Below are positions 8,663 through 17,496 of a stretch of 64,000 nucleotides of DNA, piece after piece. The DNA is from Lachnospiraceae bacterium MD335 (lineage in GTDB: Bacteria; Bacillota; Clostridia; Lachnospirales; Lachnospiraceae). A program made the translations under genes and the position numbers. Under the pieces are notes generated by a model. That model was not told the DNA's origin. It made no database searches and saw only the letters and a program-made list of their open reading frames with translations. Numbering within the stretch: the stretch's first letter is position 1; every line of letters begins with the position of its first letter. Where the stretch lies: contig KE159630.1 of the NCBI GenBank assembly GCA_000403335.2, forward strand, positions 59,057-123,056. Reading direction: 5' to 3'.

Positions 8663-10072
8663 GTGGGACGGATAGAGGCGATAAAGCGGACAATTATTTT
8701 ACAGATGTCTTTAATCGGACTTGCATTTCAGACGGCACTGTATATTTATGTATGGCAGCGGGTCTATAACGATATTATGCAGAGCGGTATGTGGAGAAGT
8801 TTTTACCGAAAGGGCTTTTGGCTCCTGGCGGTAGTCTATTTTGTGCTGCTTCTTTTTTTCACGGCTACATACGGAGGGCTGAGAATCGGCTATTTGAAGC
8901 CGATGGATGTCTTTTTTTCGCAGGTTATTTCGTTGATTTGCACCAATATTGTTTCTTATTTTCAGATTTCTCTGCTGTCGCTGAAACTCGTGACGCCTTA
9001 CCCGCTGATTTTGATGATGCTGGGGGAAATCGTGGTGGCGGGTGTGTGGACCTTTATCAGTCATCGGCTTTATAAGCAGTTCTTTCCGCCCAAACAGCTG
9101 TTATTTATTAGTGGGGAACGCCCCGTTGAGGATATTCTCAGAAAGTTTGAGACACGCAGGGATAAGTACCGGATTTTGAAGTGCATTTATGAGAATGAAG
9201 GGCAGAAATGTATTGAAAAAGAGATTTTAACCGGCTACGACGGCGTTGTGCTTTGGGATATGAACACGGCGCTGCGGAATAAGCTCTTGAAGTTTTGCTA
9301 CAGTAAGGGTGTGCGGGTATATATTATGCCGAAGATACCGGACATTATGGTTCAGGGTGCGGATCAGCTGCACTTGTTTGACACGCCGATTCTGCTCGTC
9401 CGGGATTATGCGATGACGGTGGAGCAGCGTATGATAAAGCGTACCATTGATATTGTGTGTGCGCTGCTGCTTGTGGTTTTGACATCGCCTTTTATGCTCT
9501 TGACGGCGATCGCAATCAAGCTTTATGACGGCGGACCGATATTGTATAAGCAGGTGCGGTGCACGCGAGATATGCGGGAGTTTAAAATTCTGAAATTCCG
9601 CAGTATGCGCATTGATGCGGAGAAGGACGGCGTGGCGCGGCTTGCATCTAAGAATGACAGTCGTATTACGCCTGTTGGAAGGTTTATCAGAAAGACGCGG
9701 ATTGACGAGCTGCCTCAGCTTTTTAATATTTTAAATGGGGACATGGCGTTTATCGGACCAAGACCGGAGCGTCCGGAGATTATTAAACAGTATCAGGAGG
9801 ACATGCCGGAGTTTACGTTTCGCACGAAGGTCAAATCAGGGCTTGCAGGATACGCACAGGTGTACGGGAAATATAATACAACACCGTATGACAAGCTCAA
9901 GCTTGATTTGTTTTATATTGAAAATTACAGCGTATGGCTTGATTTAAAGCTGATGCTTTTGACAATTAAGGTATTGTTCCAGTCTGAAAGTACGGAGGGC
10001 GTGGACGAGAATCAAACGACTGCGATACGGAGAATGGCAGACCAAATGAAAGACGAAGAGGGGAAAGCATGA
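8663..10072 (+). CDS. Polyprenyl glycosylphosphotransferase (WbaP-type initiating enzyme)
   Basis: Initiates glycan assembly by transferring a sugar-1-phosphate to undecaprenyl phosphate. About 469 residues: four N-terminal transmembrane helices, a Rossmann-like middle domain (about 140-235), a further membrane segment near 265-285, and the C-terminal catalytic domain. The latter has 'ILKFRSMRIDAEKDG', the catalytic Asp-Glu in 'TRIDELPQLFNIL' and 'FIGPRPERPE'. A GTG at 8663 is preferred over a TTG at 8660 because AGGAGG is better spaced. Its length and topology are those of WbaP, unlike the short PglC-like enzyme at 41299. The donor sugar cannot be read from sequence. Confidence 0.9.
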   Translation: MGRIEAIKRTIILQMSLIGLAFQTALYIYVWQRVYNDIMQSGMWRSFYRKGFWLLAVVYFVLLLFFTATYGGLRIGYLKPMDVFFSQVISLICTNIVSYFQISLLSLKLVTPYPLILMMLGEIVVAGVWTFISHRLYKQFFPPKQLLFISGERPVEDILRKFETRRDKYRILKCIYENEGQKCIEKEILTGYDGVVLWDMNTALRNKLLKFCYSKGVRVYIMPKIPDIMVQGADQLHLFDTPILLVRDYAMTVEQRMIKRTIDIVCALLLVVLTSPFMLLTAIAIKLYDGGPILYKQVRCTRDMREFKILKFRSMRIDAEKDGVARLASKNDSRITPVGRFIRKTRIDELPQLFNILNGDMAFIGPRPERPEIIKQYQEDMPEFTFRTKVKSGLAGYAQVYGKYNTTPYDKLKLDLFYIENYSVWLDLKLMLLTIKVLFQSESTEGVDENQTTAIRRMADQMKDEEGKA

Positions 10073-11094
10073 TAATACGACAGGGAATCGACAGCAAGGC
10101 GCTGCTTGTGACGCTGATCAGAAATCTGCCGCGGCTGTTGCTGCTGGCGGTGGCCGGTGCCGTATTGGGCAGCGGTCTTCATTTGGTTTTGGTTTTGTAT
10201 CAGTCAGGCACGGCAATGTTTGTGGCGGAAACGGAATATTATGTTGACTTTGCGGACGGCAGGCTTGAGGCGAAGGATTATTATAATGATTTTACTTGGA
10301 ACGACGTGATTGCCACGGACCTGATTTTGGGGCGCATGATGGAGGAGTTGGGCGCATCATATGACAGGGCTGAGGTGAAGCAGATGATAACCGCGGATAT
10401 TCTTTCGGACGTGCGCTATCTTACGATAACCGTAAAAGGGCGGGACGAGGGCGAAGTGGCTAAGGTAAGCGCTGCCTTTGAGCACGCGATAATGGTGTTT
10501 GCCGATAGTAAGGATGAATTTGACGCAATTGATAAGATAGAAGATAATGATATTGTACGGGAACAGCCCAAATGGTTTGCCAAAAGGGCTGCGCTGCTTG
10601 GCGCGGCGATTTTTGCAGGAACAGGCGTCTTTTTTGTGCTGCTTGCCTTTTTAGCGGGAGACCGTTTTTATACAAAAACAGATGTTATGAAATTCCTCGG
10701 ACTGACGGTGGAGGGAATGCTGTACAGAAGCGGTAATCAGCAGTCGGGCAGACAGGAGCGCAGGCTGGTGGATGGCATTTTGAATCTGTTAAAGGCACAT
10801 GATAAAATTTACCTGCTGGATGCTTCGGATGGACAGGATGCCGCGCTTTTTGTGAAAAGGCTTGCGGCGCTTAATGCAGGAATCAATTGTGACGCATTGC
10901 TGCCATGTGAGCAGTACAGTACGGATGAGAATGCGGTACTGTTAGTGGTTGTGCCGTTTGGAATTGTATACAGAGAAAAAATAACAGATGAAATTAATAA
11001 TGCGGTAACGCATGGCGGGACAATAGCGGGGGCGGTTCTTACGGAGTGCGATAAGCGTTGGAGTGACATGTATTATGGAAGAGAAAGGGCGTGA
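10069..11094 (+). CDS. Wzz-like chain-length protein fused to a degenerate BY-kinase domain
   Basis: Polysaccharide co-polymerase-like protein, 341 residues. Transmembrane helices lie at about 20-45 and 172-195 and flank an extracytoplasmic Wzz-type segment. After helix 2 comes 'TKTDVMKFLGLTVEGML', as in Wzc/CpsC linkers. The C-terminal 110 residues align in pattern with a tyrosine autokinase (CpsD/Wzc), but the Walker A Gly-Lys-Ser/Thr is replaced by 'LLDASDGQDAALF'. The middle, including Walker B and the tyrosine cluster, is absent, while 'VLLVVVPFG' and 'GTIAGAVLTECD' resemble the end of the fold. It overlaps the preceding gene by 4 bases. Chain-length control without kinase activity is inferred. 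Confidence 0.72.
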   Translation: MIIRQGIDSKALLVTLIRNLPRLLLLAVAGAVLGSGLHLVLVLYQSGTAMFVAETEYYVDFADGRLEAKDYYNDFTWNDVIATDLILGRMMEELGASYDRAEVKQMITADILSDVRYLTITVKGRDEGEVAKVSAAFEHAIMVFADSKDEFDAIDKIEDNDIVREQPKWFAKRAALLGAAIFAGTGVFFVLLAFLAGDRFYTKTDVMKFLGLTVEGMLYRSGNQQSGRQERRLVDGILNLLKAHDKIYLLDASDGQDAALFVKRLAALNAGINCDALLPCEQYSTDENAVLLVVVPFGIVYREKITDEINNAVTHGGTIAGAVLTECDKRWSDMYYGRERA

Positions 11095-11098
11095 GAGC

Positions 11099-11881
11099 GT
11101 GAAGCTGCAGGTATTGGTGTCGTCTCTCGATGAAGATACAGCGACGTTGGCAGAGCGGATGAACTTGGAGAGCGATGCGATTATTGTAAATCAAACAACG
11201 TATTTTGATTATCATGAATACAGACACAAGAATAAGAGGATACAATGCTTTGAGCTTGTGGAGCGCGGCGTGGGACTAAGCCGCAACAATGCGCTTTTGC
11301 GGGCGCAGGGGGATATTGTGCTCTTTGCGGACGAGGACATTGTGTATGACGAGGGATATGAAAAGAAGGTTTTAGATGCGTTTGAGGAGCATCCTGAGGC
11401 GGATTTTCTGCTGTTTAATATGCGGGTGGGGGAAACGCGTGCGACATACCATACGACGAAATTTCACCGCGTGCATGTGTGGAATGCGGGGCGTTATCCG
11501 ACGTATTCGTTTGCAGTGCGCCGGGAAAAGCTTCACGCGTCGAATGTAACGTTTTCCCTGCTGTTTGGAGGCGGCGCGAAGTACAGTAACGGTGAGGACA
11601 GCCTGTTTTTAAAGGAATGTATCCAATATGGACTGAAGGTGTATGCAGTGCCTGCGGAGCTTGGCGCGGAGCGCGAGCGGGAATCAACATGGTTTAAGGG
11701 ATATACGGACAAATTTTTTCTTGACAGAGGCGTGTTGTATCATTTTTTGTACGGTGCATTGGCATATCCGATGGCAGTGCGCTTTATTTTGGCACACGGT
11801 AAGGTGATGTGCGCCGAAATTCCAAAGAAAAATGCACTGGCGCTGATGAAAAAGGGCATTCGCTCCGTGGAGGGGCTTTGA
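11099..11881 (+). CDS. Glycosyltransferase, GT-A fold (family 2-like)
   Basis: Predicted cytoplasmic transferase, about 260 residues. 'VERGVGLSRNNALLRAQGD' followed by 'VLFADEDIVYDEGYE' is the acceptor and metal-binding core of GT2-like enzymes. 'NGEDSLFLKECIQYGLKVY' matches the ED-containing region near the C-terminus. I place the start at GTG 11099 because AAGGG lies 8 bases upstream and the family begins 'KLQVLVSS'; an ATG at 11075 would overlap the Wzz-like gene. The sugar is unknown. It lies immediately before the polymerase gene. Confidence 0.72.
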   Translation: MKLQVLVSSLDEDTATLAERMNLESDAIIVNQTTYFDYHEYRHKNKRIQCFELVERGVGLSRNNALLRAQGDIVLFADEDIVYDEGYEKKVLDAFEEHPEADFLLFNMRVGETRATYHTTKFHRVHVWNAGRYPTYSFAVRREKLHASNVTFSLLFGGGAKYSNGEDSLFLKECIQYGLKVYAVPAELGAERERESTWFKGYTDKFFLDRGVLYHFLYGALAYPMAVRFILAHGKVMCAEIPKKNALALMKKGIRSVEGL

Positions 11882-11883
11882 GT

Positions 11884-13017
11884 ATGGCGAGAGTAATCTC
11901 CATTGTGTTTTATATAGCAGTCGCTTTTGGAACGTGCATTATGGCGCTTCATGTGAGACCTGCCTGTGCAGGAGCAAGAAAGGACGCGTGTCTTCGCCAA
12001 AATGCGCTCAATCGTCTGTTTCTTTCAGGAATTTTTGCGGTGCTTTTTGCGGTGTCGGCGCTTCGTTTCGGTATTGGAAACGATTATGCACAGTATACGC
12101 TTACCGCACATGAAGCGTATGTGGGCGGATATGTGGTGACGGAACCGGGCTTTAATTATTTGGTAAGGCTTGTTTATACACTGTTTGGCTGGGAATGTTA
12201 TGAGGCTGTTTTTGCCTTGTTTGCTTTTTTTACGCTGTTTCTTTTTCTGAGGTTTTTTTACAGGGACAGTGCGGATTTTGCACAGAGCTTTTTTCTGTTT
12301 ATGACACTTGGACTTTATTTTCAGACGTTTAATACGGTGCGGTATTATTTTGCGCTTTCCATTGCGTTGGGGGCGATGCGGTATGTGTTGGAGAAGGATT
12401 ACATCCGTTTTGTGTTTTTTATCGGTTGTGCCGCACTGTTTCATAAGTCTGTGCTTTTGGTGCTTTTGGTGTACTGGATTGCCGCGTTTGTATGGAAGCG
12501 GTGGGTGTATGTGTTAGGGCTTCTTGCCAGTGCGGCGTGCTTTATGGGGCGCGGTTTTTTGCTGAAACTGGCGTTGGCTCTGTATCCCTCCTACAAAAAT
12601 ACGATTTATCTTGACGGCGGTATGAGTTTGGCAAGTGTGCTGCGGGTGGCATTGGCATTGGGAATGTATTTGTGGTTTGTGCGTTATAAGGGCAGTACGT
12701 TTACCGCGTCGGCGGATGGCAGGACCATTCGGTTTTGCGGACAGCTGCATTTTCTTGCGCTTCTCGCATCGACGTTTTTTTCGTTTCTGCCCGTGGTGAC
12801 AAGGATTGTGTATTATTTGAGCGTGTCGCAGCTTTTGATGATACCGTTAATCCTTAAAAATATAGAAGACGAGGCACTGAAGATGAAATGGAAAGGTGTG
12901 GTATTTGCGGCATGTGTGCTGTATTTTTTGCTGTTTTTGCTCAGTGCGCATCAGGAGGGTGTCGGACTGCTTCCGTATCGTATGTGGCTGTTTGAGGAAC
13001 GATATATTTTTAAATAG
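11884..13017 (+). CDS. EpsG-family membrane protein, putative repeat-unit polymerase (Wzy-like)
   Basis: Polytopic membrane protein of 377 residues with about ten hydrophobic segments. The pattern 'ALRFGIGNDYAQYT' in the first long loop, 'EPGFNYLVRLVYTLFG' and the Arg-rich 'FNTVRYYFALSIALG' is characteristic of the EpsG family. These are thought to polymerise lipid-linked repeat units outside the membrane. The ATG at 11884 follows GGAGGGG in the end of the previous gene. No flippase of the Wzx/MATE type is nearby; the ABC flippase at 17497 may export its substrate. Confidence 0.8.
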   Translation: MARVISIVFYIAVAFGTCIMALHVRPACAGARKDACLRQNALNRLFLSGIFAVLFAVSALRFGIGNDYAQYTLTAHEAYVGGYVVTEPGFNYLVRLVYTLFGWECYEAVFALFAFFTLFLFLRFFYRDSADFAQSFFLFMTLGLYFQTFNTVRYYFALSIALGAMRYVLEKDYIRFVFFIGCAALFHKSVLLVLLVYWIAAFVWKRWVYVLGLLASAACFMGRGFLLKLALALYPSYKNTIYLDGGMSLASVLRVALALGMYLWFVRYKGSTFTASADGRTIRFCGQLHFLALLASTFFSFLPVVTRIVYYLSVSQLLMIPLILKNIEDEALKMKWKGVVFAACVLYFLLFLLSAHQEGVGLLPYRMWLFEERYIFK

Positions 13018-13051
13018 GCTTATACAAAGTAAGAAAGGCATGGGGGTTGGC

Positions 13052-13870
13052 ATGAAGTTCAGCATTATCATTGTGTGCCTGAATGCAGGCGGACGCCTTC
13101 GCGAAACTGTGGAGAGTGCGCTTGCACAGCATTATCAGGAGTATGAGATTGTCATAAAGGACGGCGGTTCGTCGGATGGCTGCGTGGAGGCGCTTTCGGC
13201 GGCTGTAGACGATGTGCGGCTTCATATTTACCAAAGTCCGGACAGCGGGATTTATGACGCTATGAATCAGGCGGTGGCGCATGCGCAGGGCGATTATTTC
13301 ATTTTTATGAATGCAGGCGACAACTTTTACGATAATCAGGTGCTTGATAAAATATCGGATGTAATTTTAAAAGAGGAGCGCAGACCGGACATTGTTTATG
13401 GAAACCTTTACCATAAGGGGCTTGTGACGGTCATTGCCGCTTCTCCCGAAATAAATGATTTCACATGTTATCGAAATGTTCCTTGTCATCAGACCTGCTT
13501 TTACAGCCGCGCGATGTTTGAAGAGCGGGCGTATGAGCCGAGGTATAATGTGCGCGCGGACTATGAGCATTTTTTATGGTGCTTTTATGAAAAAAAGGCA
13601 AAGATTTGTTATGCGCCCGTGACGGTTGCTGTGTACGAGGGCGGCGGATATTCGGAGACGAAGGAAAATAAAAGACGTTCGGCAAAGCAGCACAGGGAAA
13701 TTACCGTAAAGTATATGGGGCGGAAAAAGGCAGGGAAGTACAGACTGATTATGTTTCTGAGTCTGGCTCCGCTTCGGACCATGATTGCAAACAACAGATT
13801 TTTGTCGGCAGGATACAATAAGTTAAAAACCTTATTCTATAAAAGGAAGGGAAGAGAGGGTTCATTATGA
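13052..13870 (+). CDS. Glycosyltransferase family 2 (WcaA/EpsE-like)
   Basis: Predicted cytoplasmic transferase of 272 residues. 'FSIIIVCLNAGGRL' opens the fold, followed by 'VIKDGGSSDGC', the variant nucleotide-binding loop seen in WcaA-type enzymes, then 'SGIYDAMNQAVAHAQGD' and 'FMNAGDNFYD' near residue 90 as the metal-site region. The ATG at 13052 has GGGGGT 6 bases upstream; an ATG at 13040 has poor spacing. It overlaps the next gene by 4 bases. Confidence 0.82.
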   Translation: MKFSIIIVCLNAGGRLRETVESALAQHYQEYEIVIKDGGSSDGCVEALSAAVDDVRLHIYQSPDSGIYDAMNQAVAHAQGDYFIFMNAGDNFYDNQVLDKISDVILKEERRPDIVYGNLYHKGLVTVIAASPEINDFTCYRNVPCHQTCFYSRAMFEERAYEPRYNVRADYEHFLWCFYEKKAKICYAPVTVAVYEGGGYSETKENKRRSAKQHREITVKYMGRKKAGKYRLIMFLSLAPLRTMIANNRFLSAGYNKLKTLFYKRKGREGSL

Positions 13871-15168
13871 GAGTGTTATGGCTGTGCAATATTATGCTCC
13901 CGTTTATCGCAAAAAGCCTTGGACAGAAGATTATTGTCAAGGAGGGGTGGCTTTCGGGGCTTGCAAGTAAATTGATTTTAAACCGCAGCCGGCATGACAT
14001 AACGCTTGCGATTTGCTTTCCGGCGTCGTCTGATTTGGATATGGTAAAGACGGACAAGTCATTGTTTGTGAAAGATCAGGCGGATACGGTTGATTACTAT
14101 ATTTTCAGGGAGGATACGGCGCATCCCGAGAAGTATGATGCAGGGCTGGAGGAGAGTCTTGGCGCGATTATGGAGGACTTTAAACCGGATGTGCTTCATA
14201 TTTTCGGAACGGAGTTTCCGCATACGCTTGCGGCGGTGAAGGCGTTTCATAATCCGCAGCGGACGCTGATTGGGATACAGGGGCTTTGCAGTGCGATTGC
14301 CGATGTGTATATGGCGGATTTGCCGCTTGCGGCACAGAAGAAAAAGACGGTGCGGGATATATTGAAAAAGGATGGTCTGTTTGAGCAGCAGGAGAAGTTT
14401 CGAAAGCGCGGGGCGTTTGAGACAGAAGCGCTTTCCCTTGTCGGTCATGTTACGGGAAGAACGGACTTTGACCGGGAAATGACAAAGAAGCTTGCGCCGC
14501 AGGCAAAGTATCATTTTATGAATGAAACGCTTCGCAGTGAGTTTTACAGCAATACGTGGAATATTGATAAAATTGAGCATTTTTCGCTGTTTTTAAGTCA
14601 GGGCAACTATCCGATTAAGGGGCTTCACTATGTGCTTGACATTCTTCCGGAAATCGTTGAGGAGTACGAAAATACGACGGTTTACGTGGCGGGAGACGTT
14701 ATTACGGCACATGGAAGCCTGCGCGACAAAATCCGTTTGTCGGGTTACGGAAAATATTTGTTAAGTCAGATTAAAAAGCATAAGCTTGAGGATCATATCA
14801 AGTTTGTCGGGCGTCTGCACTCCGACCGTATGTGCGCCCGATTTTTAAAAACGCACGTTTTTTTATGTCCGTCGGCAATTGAGAATTCGCCCAATTCGGT
14901 GGGGGAGGCGATGCTTCTTGGTGTGCCGGTCGTGTCCGCGGATGTGGGCGGCGTGCACAATCTTTTGACGGACAAAAAGGACGGGCTGCTTTATCCGAAG
15001 GATAAGCCAAAACGTCTAAAGGATGCGATTTTGCAGATTTTTGAGGACGATAAGCTTGCGATGTATTTTTCCGCGAACGCGCGGGCGCACGCGATGAAAA
15101 CACACAATCCGGATACGAATTACAACCGGCTTATGGAGATTTATTATGAGATTAACCATAGTGTCTAA
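13867..15168 (+). CDS. Glycosyltransferase family 4
   Basis: GT-B retaining transferase of 433 residues. The N-terminal domain is specific to this group ('VLWLCNIMLPFIAK'). The C-terminal domain holds the donor site: 'KFVGRLHSDRM', 'FLCPSAIENSPNSVGEAMLL' with the E-x7-E pair, and 'GVPVVSADVGGVHNLL'. A long Lys-rich segment near residues 155-180 is typical of the subfamily. It overlaps the following GT4 gene by 23 bases, so the two are probably cotranslated and act consecutively. Donor and acceptor are unknown. Confidence 0.85.
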   Translation: MRVLWLCNIMLPFIAKSLGQKIIVKEGWLSGLASKLILNRSRHDITLAICFPASSDLDMVKTDKSLFVKDQADTVDYYIFREDTAHPEKYDAGLEESLGAIMEDFKPDVLHIFGTEFPHTLAAVKAFHNPQRTLIGIQGLCSAIADVYMADLPLAAQKKKTVRDILKKDGLFEQQEKFRKRGAFETEALSLVGHVTGRTDFDREMTKKLAPQAKYHFMNETLRSEFYSNTWNIDKIEHFSLFLSQGNYPIKGLHYVLDILPEIVEEYENTTVYVAGDVITAHGSLRDKIRLSGYGKYLLSQIKKHKLEDHIKFVGRLHSDRMCARFLKTHVFLCPSAIENSPNSVGEAMLLGVPVVSADVGGVHNLLTDKKDGLLYPKDKPKRLKDAILQIFEDDKLAMYFSANARAHAMKTHNPDTNYNRLMEIYYEINHSV

Positions 15169-16348
15169 TTATATCAACCACCATCAGATTCCGATGTCGA
15201 ATGCGCTGTATGAGCGGCTGGGAGCAGATTTTGCGTTTATTCAGACGTCACCAATGGAGGAAGACAGGGTGAAGATGGGGTGGGGAAGCGAGGTCCCGGA
15301 TATTCCTTACCTGAAACTTTACTATGAGGAAGAAGCGTCGTGTGCGGATTTAATGCTGGAGAGCGATATTGTCGTGTTTGGCGGAGTTGAGGATGAAAGC
15401 TATATTAAGCCGAGACTAAACGCGGGGAAGATTGTCATTCGTGCGAGCGAGCGGCTTTACCGCGAGGGGCAGTGGAAGTCGATTTCACCGCGCGGCAGGA
15501 AGAAGAAGTATGAGGACCACACGCAGTATGCCGATGCGCCGGTGTATCTTTTATGTCACGGGGCGTATGTGGCGTCGGATTTTGCGATTGTACATGCGTA
15601 TCCGGGGAAAAAGTTTGTGTGGGGATATTTCCCGACGGTCAATCCGTATGATTTGGATGCATTGTTTCTGCAAAAGCGGCATGTTGAGAATGGGAGCGGA
15701 ACGTGCGTTCGCATCTTGTGGGCGGGACGGTTTTTAAAGCTGAAGCATCCGGAGTATGCCATAAAGGCGGCGCGGTATCTGAAGCGGCAGGGGATTTCGT
15801 TTCATCTTGATATGGTGGGCGGCGGAGACTTGGAAGAGTCTCTGCGTCAGATGACGGTGCGTTACGGGCTTACGGATGCGGTGACATTTCATGGGTTTTT
15901 GCCGCCGCAGCGTGTCAGGGAATTTATGGAGCAGGCGGATGTTTTTCTGTTTACCAGCAATTATTTGGAGGGCTGGGGCGCTGTGCTGAATGAGGCGATG
16001 AACAGCGCGTGTGCGGTTGTGGCAGGGCATGGTATCGGGGCGGTGCCGTTTCTGTTAAAGCATGGAAAAAACGGGCTTGTATATAAAACGGGAAATTTCA
16101 GGGAATTTCAGGCGTATGTTTTGCAGCTTTGCCAGGACGCGTCACTTTGTCGGCGTCTTGGAACAAATGCGTACCGGACAATGACAGATGCCTGGAACCC
16201 GCATGAGGCAGCGGACAGACTTTACAGCTTTTGTGAGGGGCTTTTGAAGGGAGAGGTACGTGTGCAGCAGGAGGGTCCGCTCAGCATAGCGCCTATTATT
16301 CGTCCAAGAGCAGGGTATGCCTACACGCGTCGGGGTGTTTTAAAATAA
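15146..16348 (+). CDS. Glycosyltransferase family 4
   Basis: GT-B fold transferase of 400 residues. It begins 'LTIVSNYINHHQIPMSNALY', a form frequent in Firmicutes capsule loci. The donor domain has 'ILWAGRFLKLKHPEYAIKAA', 'VGGGDLEESLR', 'FLFTSNYLEGWGAVLNEAMN' and 'NGLVYKTGN'. The ATG lies inside the end of the previous GT4 gene. Sugar specificity is not assignable. Confidence 0.84.
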   Translation: MRLTIVSNYINHHQIPMSNALYERLGADFAFIQTSPMEEDRVKMGWGSEVPDIPYLKLYYEEEASCADLMLESDIVVFGGVEDESYIKPRLNAGKIVIRASERLYREGQWKSISPRGRKKKYEDHTQYADAPVYLLCHGAYVASDFAIVHAYPGKKFVWGYFPTVNPYDLDALFLQKRHVENGSGTCVRILWAGRFLKLKHPEYAIKAARYLKRQGISFHLDMVGGGDLEESLRQMTVRYGLTDAVTFHGFLPPQRVREFMEQADVFLFTSNYLEGWGAVLNEAMNSACAVVAGHGIGAVPFLLKHGKNGLVYKTGNFREFQAYVLQLCQDASLCRRLGTNAYRTMTDAWNPHEAADRLYSFCEGLLKGEVRVQQEGPLSIAPIIRPRAGYAYTRRGVLK

Positions 16349-16365
16349 AATAACAGGTGATGTTA

Positions 16366-17484
16366 ATGAAAAAAACAAAGAGCAGAATTTACGTCTGCCA
16401 TACTTTTTACCATGTGTTTGTTTCGATTTTAAAGGAAATGAAGGTGCAGCGGGAAACACCGTCTTGTGATTATCAAAGGGCGGATATTGCGCTCAGTTCC
16501 ATTTCGACGGATTTTGAAAATTTGGGAGAGCGGCTTAATCGCACGGGGATTTTTCACGAGGTTTTTGCGCTTGACGAGAAGCGGGAGGACTTTTTTCCAG
16601 AGCTTGCAAAGTACCGTGCAAATTACAGCAATGTGTTGAAACATCTGATAAACCGGATGATTTTTACGAAAAAGCTTGCCAAATGCGAGATACCATATAT
16701 GGCGCAGATTGATTTTGGGGCGTATGAAGATATTTATGTGTTTTGCGACAGCGACCCGATTGGGTATTATCTGAATTACCGTCATATTTATTATCATGCG
16801 GTGGAGGACGGGCTGGACTGTCTGAAAAATTTGGACGATGCGTATGTGGCAAACAGTTCGCATTTTAAACTAAAAACGTGGCTTTCGCGCAGAAACGTTA
16901 TTTTTGTGATGAACGGTTGGGGCAAATACTGCCTTGACATGGAGATTAACGACCGCAGCGTTGTGCCGACGGACTGCCCGCGCTTTGTGGAGGCGCCGAG
17001 AAAACCGCTTGAAGCGGCGCTTACTGTAGAACAGAAAAGACTGATGATACAAGCCTTTATTGAGGATGCCGATGCGCTTATGGCGCAGTTGAAGCCTTCG
17101 TATGCGGGGGAGGAATTTGCGTGTTTTCTGACGGAGCCGCATCCGGTAGACGAGGAGGCGCGCAAAAAGGTCTGCCTTGACGTGATTGCGCAATACTGCA
17201 AAGGGTATCGAGTATTGATAAAACCGCACCCGAGGGATATGATAGATTATGGGGCGCTTTGTCCGGACGCAGTGGTTCTTAGGGGGCGGTTTCCGGTGGA
17301 GGTGCTGAACTTTTTTGAGGGGCTGAAAATCAAACGGGCGGTTTCGATAGTGACGACGGCGATGAACAGCATGGATTTTGTGGAGGAAAAGATTAATCTT
17401 GGCGCATCGTTTTGGGATGCTTACGAGGAACCGGAGAAACATGCTTACAACAAAAAGGCAGGTCTTACGCTTGCAAACGGTTAA
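16366..17484 (+). CDS. Sialyltransferase-like glycosyltransferase (EDG/HP motifs), candidate pseudaminic acid transferase
   Basis: Predicted 372-residue transferase with the three short motifs shared by bacterial sialyltransferase families (GT38, GT52, GT80). They are acidic-acidic-Gly in 'YHAVEDGLDCL' (EDG at 147-149), His-Pro in 'LIKPHPRDM' near residue 287, and Ser/Thr in 'SIVTTAMNSMDF' near 330. These enzymes use CMP-activated nonulosonic acids. No sialic acid genes are present, but a complete CMP-pseudaminic acid pathway starts about 3 kb downstream, so transfer of Pse is the natural inference. The ATG at 16366 is chosen from AGGTGA upstream. Overall identity to a named enzyme could not be judged. 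Confidence 0.65.
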   Translation: MKKTKSRIYVCHTFYHVFVSILKEMKVQRETPSCDYQRADIALSSISTDFENLGERLNRTGIFHEVFALDEKREDFFPELAKYRANYSNVLKHLINRMIFTKKLAKCEIPYMAQIDFGAYEDIYVFCDSDPIGYYLNYRHIYYHAVEDGLDCLKNLDDAYVANSSHFKLKTWLSRRNVIFVMNGWGKYCLDMEINDRSVVPTDCPRFVEAPRKPLEAALTVEQKRLMIQAFIEDADALMAQLKPSYAGEEFACFLTEPHPVDEEARKKVCLDVIAQYCKGYRVLIKPHPRDMIDYGALCPDAVVLRGRFPVEVLNFFEGLKIKRAVSIVTTAMNSMDFVEEKINLGASFWDAYEEPEKHAYNKKAGLTLANG

Positions 17485-17496
17485 AGGAGCTGGCAG

